From positions 1 through 64,000 of the forward strand of contig JAGFIT010000072.1 in assembly GCA_024103385.1 (NCBI GenBank): 64,000 nucleotides of DNA, in the 5' to 3' direction. Every line of letters starts with the position of its first letter. Positions within the stretch are counted from its first letter, which is position 1. The notes beneath the pieces were generated by a model. The model made no database searches. It saw nothing but the letters and a program-made list of their open reading frames with translations, and was not told where the DNA came from. Origin of the DNA: Vicingus serpentipes (GTDB lineage Bacteria; Bacteroidota; Bacteroidia; Flavobacteriales_E; Vicingaceae). Position numbers and translations under genes: made by a program. Positions 57,505-64,000 of the stretch are shown here, one piece after another.

Positions 57505-58200
57505 TTAATCATGCACCATGAATCGAAATCCTATCCCATGAACATTCATAATTTCAATATGCTCATCCTGGTTTAAATGCTTGCGAAGTTTAGCAATATA
57601 TACATCCATACTTCTTGCATTAAAATAATTATCATCTTCCCAAATAGCTTTTAAGGCATATGTTCTTTCTAATACTTTTCCTTCACTAATAATCAATAAA
57701 CGAAGTAATTCATTTTCTTTTGAGGTTAATTTTTGCTCTGTCCCATTAATCGACAAAATACGTTTTTGAGCATCAAAATGATACTTTCCAATCTTAAACT
57801 TAGTCTCTATTTGTTTTTCATTATCTCCTTTTGATCTTCTTAAAACTGCATTGATTCGAGCCAACAATTCTTCCATGCTAAATGGTTTTGGAATATAATC
57901 ATCCGCTCCTACTTTAAACCCTTGCAAAGTATCTTCTTTCATGGATTTTGCTGTTAAAAAAATAATTGGAATATCCTCATTAATTTTTCTAATCTCTTTA
58001 GCGAGTGTAAATCCATCCTTAACGGGCATCATCACATCCAACAAACACAAGTTATAAACCCCTTTCACAAAAAGTTTAAACGCTTCTTCTCCATTAGAAG
58101 CTAACACAGTATTATACCCTTTGGCTTTCAAGTAATCACATAATAAGTTTCCTAAATTAGTGTCGTCTTCTGCTAATAATATTTTGATGTTCTTATTCAT
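57505..58200 (-). CDS. OmpR-family response regulator (RprY-like)
   Basis: A 231-residue regulator. The receiver domain has the acidic pair in LLAEDD (12-13), the phospho-acceptor Asp55 (CLLDVMMPVKDG), FLTAKS and the KPFSMEELLARI switch lysine. The C-terminal winged helix reads KLTSKENELLRLL and ARSMDVYIAKLRKHL. It starts 9 bp after the kinase stop and is its partner. It is very like RprY, the Bacteroidota regulator paired with RprX. Confidence 0.92.
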   Translation of the reverse strand: MNKNIKILLAEDDTNLGNLLCDYLKAKGYNTVLASNGEEAFKLFVKGVYNLCLLDVMMPVKDGFTLAKEIRKINEDIPIIFLTAKSMKEDTLQGFKVGADDYIPKPFSMEELLARINAVLRRSKGDNEKQIETKFKIGKYHFDAQKRILSINGTEQKLTSKENELLRLLIISEGKVLERTYALKAIWEDDNYFNARSMDVYIAKLRKHLNQDEHIEIMNVHGIGFRFMVHD

Positions 58201-58209
58201 AGTTTTAAG

Positions 58210-59793
58210 TTAATTGGATTGAAATGGAAGATATACACTAAACTTTGTCCCTTTGCCGTATTCACTAACAACAGAGATCTCTCCATTATGTTTTTCTATT
58301 AATGCTTTAACGTAATTTAATCCTAACCCAAACCCCTTAACGTTGTGTACATTTCCTGTTGGAACACGATAGAATTTATCAAAAATTTTATTCAAGTTTT
58401 CCTTTTTAATCCCTAATCCGTTATCTGAAACCGTTAACATAATCCCTTCTCTGATATTTTCAGTTGTTATAACAATACTTGGTGTTGTTGGGCTATATTT
58501 ATTAGCATTATCTAATAAGTTGTAAACCATATTGGTTATATGCACTTTATCTGCAAAAAGAACTTGATTTTCTGCTCCTAGTTCTTTCTTAATTTGTCCT
58601 TTCTTACTAGAGACTTGAATAGAGATATTCGCCACCACCTCATTAATAATTTGGTGTAAGTTTAAGCTCTCTTTTTTTAGTTTTAAATCTTCATTATTCC
58701 ATGTTGCACTTTTTAGCACTCGTTCCACAAGCACCCCTAGTCTTTTATTCTCTTGATAAATCATATTGACATAATTTGCCTTTACTTCTTTATTATCCGA
58801 GATATCTTTATCGTTAAGTGCTTCACACGCTAAAGAAATGGTAGATATTGGTGTTTTTAACTCATGTGTCATGTTGCTTATAAAATCATTCTTTACTTCT
58901 GAAAGTTTCTTTTGCTTAAAGATTGTTTGAATGGTATATGTAAATCCGAAAACAATAGAAATTAGGAGCAAAACTGAAGTCAACAACATGGCCCACATTG
59001 TTTTAAGCAAATAGCCTTTTTGATGTGGAAAATAAACACTTAAAAAATGAGGGTTTTCTAAAAGGTCATTAGGAAATAACTGGGCAAAATATCCTGACTG
59101 CCTAATTTTATCCACATTAGCAATTGAATCAATTAAAAGCTCCTGTCCATTATAATCAAAAACACCGTATTGAAATTTGGTTTTGATTCCTCTGTTTAAA
59201 AACTCCACTTTCAATAATGAATCTAAAATGTTTTTATTCAATCGTTCTAATACGGTTTTATACTTATTTGCTTCAAATAAACTCTCTAACACCTCATTCA
59301 CCATCAATGATTTTTCATTTTGCCTGTAATAGTACAATGAATCTTTTTTTCTCTTAGAAAAAGAATGTATCCCATTCCCTTGTATACTTAGTTGAAAAGC
59401 CATACCTCCATTGGGAGAAATGGATTGTATGGATTGCTCATAAATTTCTTCTCCCGACAAATTATTTTGTTGCCGCTCAGAAATTTTATATTGTACTCCA
59501 TTTTCCTCATAAACAGCTGTTGTATCATAGTCTAAATCTTTAAATTGGTTATTAATTTGTCCCATTCTCTTATTGAATAGTGCCTGCCCTTTTTGGTGAG
59601 CTTTAATCCGATTAATCGCCTCTATTTTTTCTAATCGGTTTGTAACAGAATAGATGGCTGATGTCACATCTCTTTTAAATTCTTCTTCTTTGAGTGTAAC
59701 CGCATTATTAATCCAATAAATTTGGATAGCCACTAACCCTATGAGTGATAGAGTAATTATTCCTATTAAAATATAGATATAATTTTTTTTCAT
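58210..59793 (-). CDS. Membrane sensor histidine kinase (RprX-like)
   Basis: A 527-residue two-span sensor kinase. Helix 1 is at about 7-28 and helix 2 at about 268-292, flanking a periplasmic domain. The phospho-acceptor His310 lies in SNMTHELKTPISTISLACEAL. The ATPase has NLLDNANKYS, DNGLGIKKENLNKIFDKFYR and GFGLGLNYV. The kinase is transcribed just ahead of its regulator. Its role in Bacteroidota homologs is envelope or stress signalling; the trigger is unknown. Confidence 0.9.
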   Translation of the reverse strand: MKKNYIYILIGIITLSLIGLVAIQIYWINNAVTLKEEEFKRDVTSAIYSVTNRLEKIEAINRIKAHQKGQALFNKRMGQINNQFKDLDYDTTAVYEENGVQYKISERQQNNLSGEEIYEQSIQSISPNGGMAFQLSIQGNGIHSFSKRKKDSLYYYRQNEKSLMVNEVLESLFEANKYKTVLERLNKNILDSLLKVEFLNRGIKTKFQYGVFDYNGQELLIDSIANVDKIRQSGYFAQLFPNDLLENPHFLSVYFPHQKGYLLKTMWAMLLTSVLLLISIVFGFTYTIQTIFKQKKLSEVKNDFISNMTHELKTPISTISLACEALNDKDISDNKEVKANYVNMIYQENKRLGVLVERVLKSATWNNEDLKLKKESLNLHQIINEVVANISIQVSSKKGQIKKELGAENQVLFADKVHITNMVYNLLDNANKYSPTTPSIVITTENIREGIMLTVSDNGLGIKKENLNKIFDKFYRVPTGNVHNVKGFGLGLNYVKALIEKHNGEISVVSEYGKGTKFSVYLPFQSN

Positions 59794-59944
59794 TGAAAAA
59801 CAAAAATACGCTTAATGGCCTTAGACTTCTGATGATTAACACTTTTTAACATTTGTTAACTATGTTTTAACAAAGTGATCACTATTTTCCCTTTACCTTT
59901 GAATTGTTTTTGAAGAAAAACTACCACCTTAATTAATCCCGATA

Positions 59945-59962
59945 TTCCGATAGCTATCGGAA
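59945..59962. repeat. Perfect 18-bp palindrome with CCGATAG core
   Basis: TTCCGATAGCTATCGGAA is fully self-complementary. It is preceded by a partial copy (CCCGATA). It shares the CCGATAG word with the palindrome at 43728-43745 and looks like a dispersed intergenic palindrome. Confidence 0.7.
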
Positions 59963-59992
59963 CCGGTACCCACCTGTTTAGTTAGTGCAAAA

Positions 59993-60029
59993 GAACTCCT
60001 CCGATGAAAAGGGAGGAGTTCGCTTTTTT
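59993..60029. terminator. Terminator hairpin, plus-strand T6, minus-strand T4
   Basis: GAACTCCTCC and GGAGGAGTTC form a 10-bp GC-containing stem. On the plus strand GC and six T follow; on the minus strand four T follow, right after the comF stop. It may terminate both a plus-strand small RNA and comF. Confidence 0.8.
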
Positions 60030-60708
60030 ATGCTGATGAAAAAGCAATAGCTGCAACATAAATTGTACAGTTGTATTCTTGTAAAACCGATGCACAAGCT
60101 TCTATTGTTGATCCTGTAGTAATTACATCATCCACCAATAGGATTGATTTATTCCTAAGCATTTCGCCATCCTTTACTTCAAAAACTGCTCGTACATTTT
60201 CCCAACGAGGATACCGACCTTTATTGGTTTGTGTATCAGAATTAATCTTTCTATACAAACAATTGGTATTCATAGTAACTCCTAATTGAGTTGCCAACCC
60301 TTTAGCAAAAAATTCACTTTGATTATATCCTCTTTTTTTTAATTTCTTTCCATGTAAAGGAACAGGTATAATTAGGTCGATATTCGTATAATGAATTGAT
60401 TCTTTTAACTCCATACCGTACAACTCCCCTATTTTTACTCCCACTTCTTTATGTCCTTTGTATTTTAACTGGTGCAATAAGTGTTGTACACTACTTTTTT
60501 TATCAAATTGGTAATATGCCCCAGCCATTTCAATAGTAATTCGCCCCCAAAAAATCTGATTTAATGAATTTGTTTTATCTAGATGATGATTGGTTTTAGG
60601 TAAATTGATTTGACATGCAGTACATATAACCTGTTCATTTTTAAGTAATGCTTCATTACAAGCAGCACACAAATGAGGAAATATTAAATTAAAAAAATCG
60701 TTGAACAT
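60028..60708 (-). CDS. comF: ComF-family phosphoribosyltransferase-like protein
   Basis: A 226-residue protein with an N-terminal four-cysteine zinc ribbon (HLCAACNEALLKNEQVICTAC) and a C-terminal phosphoribosyltransferase domain with the PRPP motif LLVDDVITTGSTIEAC and VPLHGKKLKKRGYNQSE. ComF is required for DNA uptake in naturally competent bacteria. I use the ATG at 60708 (MFNDFFNLIFPHL), the usual family start; the frame runs 23 codons further upstream. It is monocistronic and divergent from the next gene. Confidence 0.9.
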   Translation of the reverse strand: MFNDFFNLIFPHLCAACNEALLKNEQVICTACQINLPKTNHHLDKTNSLNQIFWGRITIEMAGAYYQFDKKSSVQHLLHQLKYKGHKEVGVKIGELYGMELKESIHYTNIDLIIPVPLHGKKLKKRGYNQSEFFAKGLATQLGVTMNTNCLYRKINSDTQTNKGRYPRWENVRAVFEVKDGEMLRNKSILLVDDVITTGSTIEACASVLQEYNCTIYVAAIAFSSA

Positions 60709-60784
60709 GAATGTGTTACTTGTTATACACAAATAAATATGCATAACTTTTAATTCAAAAAAAATTGACCATTTCAAATAAAAC

Positions 60785-60792
60785 TAATTTTG
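60785..60792 (+). promoter_or_regulatory. -7 box TAATTTTG of the coiled-coil protein gene
   Basis: TAnnTTTG match 23 bp before the ATG at 60815. Confidence 0.35.
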
Positions 60793-60814
60793 GTTGAATA
60801 AAATATTTTTAAGG

Positions 60815-61741
60815 ATGGAAAATAAAGAAACGACAACTATTCCGACAGAAAAGAAAAAAAACAATCCCAATAAATTAATGGTTGTTGTGATTATCCTTTT
60901 ACTAGGATTTTGTAGCTATCTAATATGGCAAAACATGCAATTACAAGAATTAATTGTAAATAATGAGATAGTTATTACTGATGTTTCTTCTGAAAGAGAT
61001 CAAGTACAGGCAGACTTAGAAGAGATGCTTGCTCAATATAATACTATGGAGACCACCAATGAGAAATTAAGTGCCGAATTGGCTGCTGAGAAAGCAAAAA
61101 TAGAGGAGTTGATTAAAAAAACGAAAGGCAAAGATTGGTCGATATACAAATTAAAAAAAGAAACCGAAACCCTACGAAAAATAATGAAAGGCCTTTACGT
61201 TCAGTTAGATTCTCTCCAGCAAGCAAATGGGGCCCTCGAAGAAGAAAACTATACTGTAAAAACGGAACTGAACAATGAAAAAAATGTGACTAAAAATTTA
61301 ACCGAAAGAAATGAAGATTTATCCGATTTAGTAACTGTTGCTTCTTACCTTAAAACAAGCGACTTAAAATCTTATGGTGTTAAGATAAAAAACGATAATA
61401 CTGGAAAAATGACGGATAAAGCTAAACGAACAGGAAAAATTAGAACCGAGTTCACTATTCTTAAAAACAGTATTACAATTCCTGGTAAAAAATGGATTTA
61501 TGTTCGTATTTTAACTCCTGACGGAAAAGTATTATCAGAAAAAACAGACGACAGTAATAAATTTGATTTTAATGGAGTAAGAGGCTTGTATTCTTCAAAA
61601 AAACAAATTGATTATAAAAATCAAGCATTATCCTTAACCATTGATTGGCAAAAAACAGAAGATTTTCCAATAGGAGAATACAACGTAGAAGTTTATGCTG
61701 ACGGTGTTGATATAGGAAAAACAAAATTCTTTTTAGAATAA
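60815..61741 (+). CDS. Membrane-anchored coiled-coil protein of unknown function
   Basis: A 308-residue protein. I start at the ATG at 60815 (MENKETTTIP), after a TAnnTTTG box; the frame upstream adds seven residues. A basic cytoplasmic start leads to one membrane helix at about 20-43 (VVVIILLLGFCSYLIWQNMQ). A long coiled coil fills about 55-180 (VQADLEEMLAQYNTMETTNEKLSAELAAEK), and the C-terminal 110 residues look like a beta-rich domain (SITIPGKKWIYVRILTPDGKVL to GEYNVEVYADGVDIGKTKFFLE). No enzyme motif is seen. It is probably co-transcribed with the DUF3078 gene 28 bp downstream. Confidence 0.75.
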   Translation: MENKETTTIPTEKKKNNPNKLMVVVIILLLGFCSYLIWQNMQLQELIVNNEIVITDVSSERDQVQADLEEMLAQYNTMETTNEKLSAELAAEKAKIEELIKKTKGKDWSIYKLKKETETLRKIMKGLYVQLDSLQQANGALEEENYTVKTELNNEKNVTKNLTERNEDLSDLVTVASYLKTSDLKSYGVKIKNDNTGKMTDKAKRTGKIRTEFTILKNSITIPGKKWIYVRILTPDGKVLSEKTDDSNKFDFNGVRGLYSSKKQIDYKNQALSLTIDWQKTEDFPIGEYNVEVYADGVDIGKTKFFLE

Positions 61742-61769
61742 TTTTCATTTTCTAAGCCTTTTTTAATAA

Positions 61770-62744
61770 ATGAAAAAAATATTTGTCCTCTTAGCTTCAA
61801 TTTTAATTATTGGAAATACTTCTGCTCAGCCAATTGAAGCAGATAAAGTTTTAGAAGCCGAAGAAATAATAAAAAATGAAAACAAAGATACACTTGATGG
61901 ATGGTCAACTGGAGGTGTTTTTGGTATCAATTTTACTCAAGTTAGTTTAACAAATTGGTCGGCAGGTGGTGAAAATTCTATTTCATTAAATACTTTTTTA
62001 AGTGTTTTTGCCAACTACCAAAAAGGGAACACTTCTTTTGATAATTCGCTAGACGTTGGTTATGGTTTTCTAAAATCAGGAAACGCCAATACTCGAAAAA
62101 CAGATGACAAAGTTGATTTTACTTCTAAATTTGGACACAAAGCTTCTAAAGGTTGGTATTATGCTGGGTTAGCTAACTTTAAAACTCAAATGATGCCTGG
62201 ATATAATTACCCTGATGACTCAACTAAAATATCTGATTTCATGGCTCCTGCTTATATTTTAGGAGCCATTGGAATGGATTATAAGCCTAATAAATATTTT
62301 ACAATGTTCATCTCTCCCTTCACTACTAAAATTACCATTGTAAATAATCAAAATTTGGCTAATGCAGGAGCTTATGGTGTTGATGCTGCCGTACTAGACA
62401 CACTAAATAATATTATCACCAAAGGAAAATCAATTCGTTCTGAATATGGAGGATACTTAAGAACGATCTTTAAAAAGAGTGTAATGAAAAATGTTAACCT
62501 TCAAACAAAGCTAGAATTATTTTCTAATTATGGAAAAAACCCTTCGAATATTGATGTTAACTGGGAAACATTAATTACTATGAAAGTGAATAAATACATC
62601 AAAGCTTCTATCTCTACACTACTCTTTTATGATGATGATATCAAAATTGCTATTGATAAAAACAATGATGGTATAATTGATAAGGTTGGCCCGCGAGTTC
62701 AATTCAAAGAAATTTTAGGAATAGGTATTTCTTTTGATTTATAG
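61770..62744 (+). CDS. DUF3078 outer-membrane beta-barrel protein
   Basis: A 324-residue protein with a signal peptide (ends GNTSAQ) and a barrel-like region. The conserved opening GWSTGGVFGINFTQVSLTNWSAGGENSISLN, the FKTQMMPGYNYPDD stretch and the ending GPRVQFKEILGIGISFDL match the DUF3078 family. Function is unknown; such proteins are common in Bacteroidota outer membranes. It follows the coiled-coil protein gene on the same strand. Confidence 0.83.
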   Translation: MKKIFVLLASILIIGNTSAQPIEADKVLEAEEIIKNENKDTLDGWSTGGVFGINFTQVSLTNWSAGGENSISLNTFLSVFANYQKGNTSFDNSLDVGYGFLKSGNANTRKTDDKVDFTSKFGHKASKGWYYAGLANFKTQMMPGYNYPDDSTKISDFMAPAYILGAIGMDYKPNKYFTMFISPFTTKITIVNNQNLANAGAYGVDAAVLDTLNNIITKGKSIRSEYGGYLRTIFKKSVMKNVNLQTKLELFSNYGKNPSNIDVNWETLITMKVNKYIKASISTLLFYDDDIKIAIDKNNDGIIDKVGPRVQFKEILGIGISFDL

Positions 62745-62841
62745 CTTATCCATAAGAAATCCAATTTTATATAAGAAATAGCTCAACTCATCGCCAATTT
62801 CCTTTTACTATATTAAAAGAATTAATTACTTTCACTATAAA

Positions 62842-62868
62842 AATTAAGGTATAGAGGCAACCTTAATT
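62842..62868. promoter_or_regulatory. Inverted repeat upstream of the sigma-factor gene
   Basis: AATTAAGGT and ACCTTAATT (9 bp each, 9-nt loop) lie 26 bp before the sigma-factor ATG. It could be an operator or leader hairpin. Confidence 0.4.
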
Positions 62869-62894
62869 CTTATCTTACGTCTATAGTAAAAATA

Positions 62895-63467
62895 ATGGAT
62901 CAAAAAGATCAGCATATTTTAGATGACATTGTAAAAAGATGTGTCAAAGGTGATCGAAAGGCCCAGCGGGAACTGTATAAATGTTTTTACAGTAAAATGA
63001 TGGGAGTTTGTTATAGGTACTCTAATAATGCTGAAGATGCAAAAGATTTATTACAAGATGGGTTTGTGAAGGTATTTTCTAATTTAAAGAAATACAATTT
63101 TGATGGTTCTTTAGAAGGTTGGATTAGACGAATAATGGTAAATACAGCTATTGATTATTATCGGAAAAATAAAGATGTTTTTTTCGTGGATAGTAATGAC
63201 GACTATATTTTAGAGAATAATAATACAGTTAGTGCTAATAGTATTTACAGTCAATTTGGAGTTAATGATATTATGGAAGCAATTCAATCATTAAGTCCTG
63301 CTTATAAAGCCGTTTTTAACTTAAGCGTAATTGAGGGTTACCCGCATAAAGACATCGCTAAAAAACTAAATATAAGTGAAGGCGCATCTAAATCAAACTT
63401 AGCTAAAGCCAAACAAAATTTAAAAAACCTGTTAAAACAAAAAGAAATTAACCATAGCAATGGATAA
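62895..63467 (+). CDS. ECF-type RNA polymerase sigma factor
   Basis: A 190-residue sigma-70 family protein. Region 2 is at about 20-90 (YSNNAEDAKDLLQDGFVKVFSNL, LEGWIRRIMVNTAIDYYRKN); region 4 is at about 130-185 (LSPAYKAVFNLSVIEGYPHKDIAKKLNISEGASKSNLAKAKQNL), including the helix-turn-helix. No region 1 or 3 is seen. The last 8 bp overlap the next gene, which encodes a membrane protein and may be its cognate regulator. The regulon is unknown. Confidence 0.9.
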   Translation: MDQKDQHILDDIVKRCVKGDRKAQRELYKCFYSKMMGVCYRYSNNAEDAKDLLQDGFVKVFSNLKKYNFDGSLEGWIRRIMVNTAIDYYRKNKDVFFVDSNDDYILENNNTVSANSIYSQFGVNDIMEAIQSLSPAYKAVFNLSVIEGYPHKDIAKKLNISEGASKSNLAKAKQNLKNLLKQKEINHSNG

Positions 63468-64000
63468 CTTAATAAAAGAAAAATTAGAGCAATTCAATGT
63501 TCCTTACAACGAATCCCACTGGGCTGAGATGGAAGGAAGATTAAATACCATACGTACCAACAAAATAAAGCGAAATGTGATGAGTACCATTGGTGTGTCT
63601 GCGTTAATTGCCATTTCTAGTTATTTTTATTATGCTAATGACAATAACCAACTTACCGAAACTAAAAATACAGATACAACGGAAATTATTTCGGCAGAAA
63701 ACAATACCCCTCAAAAAGAAACTACTTTAAATATAAAACAAACTGAACAAAAAAATAGCTCAGATAGTCCTACTGTAAATTTATCACAAAACAACACTAC
63801 CGTAACGGATAAGAATGTTATTGAAGAAAAAGACATCGACAAAACAATTTCTTCTCCTGTTAATGTGACTGAAAATACCAATAATACAAATCCTAAAGAG
63901 ACTATTTTGAGTGCCGAATTTATAATATTCAACAATTATGTATGTATGGGGGAAGAAGTAAGTTTTGAAACACAAGAAAAAACTGTTCCTGTTTCCTATC
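63460..64000 (+). CDS. Membrane protein coupled to the sigma factor, partial (possible anti-sigma)
   Basis: The first 180 codons of a gene that runs off the right edge. It starts at an ATG overlapping the sigma-factor stop by 8 bp. A short cytoplasmic N-terminus (MDNLIKEKLEQFNVPYNESHWAEM) precedes one membrane helix at about 43-60 (VSALIAISSYFYYA). After it comes a long Thr/Asn/Glu-rich, low-complexity linker and the start of a possible Ig/PKD-like module (FIIFNNYVCMGEEVSFE). This topology fits an anti-sigma-like protein fused to an extracytoplasmic domain; the pairing with the sigma gene is the main support. The C-terminus is unseen. Confidence 0.75.
   Translation, partial: MDNLIKEKLEQFNVPYNESHWAEMEGRLNTIRTNKIKRNVMSTIGVSALIAISSYFYYANDNNQLTETKNTDTTEIISAENNTPQKETTLNIKQTEQKNSSDSPTVNLSQNNTTVTDKNVIEEKDIDKTISSPVNVTENTNNTNPKETILSAEFIIFNNYVCMGEEVSFETQEKTVPVSY

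Larger units (their letters stand above)
59894..60030 (+). ncRNA. Candidate small RNA with own promoter and terminator
   Basis: A TACCTTTG -7 box (59894-59901) is followed by about 120 nt with no coding frame. They contain an 18-bp perfect palindrome (59945-59962), AACTA/TAGTT ends that could close a long imperfect stem, and a 10-bp hairpin (59993-60021) with six T directly after. This looks like a free-standing transcript. The size and long-hairpin form would fit a 6S-like RNA of flavobacteria, but I cannot confirm that. The terminator may instead serve comF on the other strand. Confidence 0.4.

Noticed and set aside
59902-60030. 4.5S/SRP RNA
   Set aside because: The conserved SRP RNA core (the GGTCAGG and AGCAGG-type loop motif) is not present.

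Overview
The window is AT-rich chromosomal DNA from a member of the Bacteroidota, most likely a free-living (perhaps marine) member of the Flavobacteriales. Four things point there. Many secreted proteins end in type IX secretion (T9SS) C-terminal sorting domains. Several genes are preceded by the Bacteroidota -7 box TAnnTTTG. IspG is the long form. The ATP synthase operon stops at atpG, without atpD and atpC. No phage, plasmid, IS transposase, rRNA or CRISPR array was seen.

Layout. 1-7291 (minus): three tandem genes for secreted modular proteins: a 1958-residue beta-helix protein, a 322-residue paralog and a second small paralog cut by the window edge. Both small genes carry 7-bp tandem repeats inside the signal-peptide codons; one is in frame, the other out of frame. 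7443-11183: glutaryl-CoA dehydrogenase, then a four-gene set (cupredoxin, cytochrome c lipoprotein, YceI-like protein, DUF5777 barrel). 11173-15133 (minus): rnpA, yidD, a C-terminal processing protease and an O-antigen ligase/polymerase. 15264-21867 (plus): PAP2 phosphatase, fluoride channel, PafA-type alkaline phosphatase, gyrB, a Cys/Met PLP enzyme and an SDR. 22100-24241: an M43 metalloprotease exported by T9SS. 24306-27105 (minus): era, der and a coiled-coil membrane protein. 27189-27616: an initiator tRNA-Met whose 3' end is duplicated around a tiny GIY-YIG endonuclease gene. 28000-35424: two tandem giant paralogous T9SS cargo proteins and a third, unrelated one. 35599-38726: ispG, a MazG-like protein and an M23 peptidase. 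38888-47733: a PorW/SprE-like T9SS lipoprotein, bactofilin, then atpZ, a small membrane protein and atpB-E-F-H-A-G. 47842-51489: a large NtrY-like sensor kinase. 51482-57390 (minus): a six-gene operon (MMPL transporter, rfbA, epimerase, polyprenyl synthase, 2Fe-2S protein, unknown). 57505-59793 (minus): an RprXY-like two-component system. 59894-64000: a candidate small RNA, comF, a coiled-coil membrane protein, a DUF3078 barrel, a sigma factor and a partial membrane protein.

How it fits together. Housekeeping clusters (ATP synthase, GTPases, gyrase, isoprenoid and envelope genes) alternate with fast-evolving surface-protein genes that depend on T9SS, a component of which (PorW/SprE) is encoded here. 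The most unusual signals are the heptanucleotide tracts in two signal peptides (an apparent ON/OFF switch), the 345-bp tRNA-targeting GIY-YIG cassette, and a shared GTA-N4-TAC palindrome upstream of three large T9SS cargo genes.
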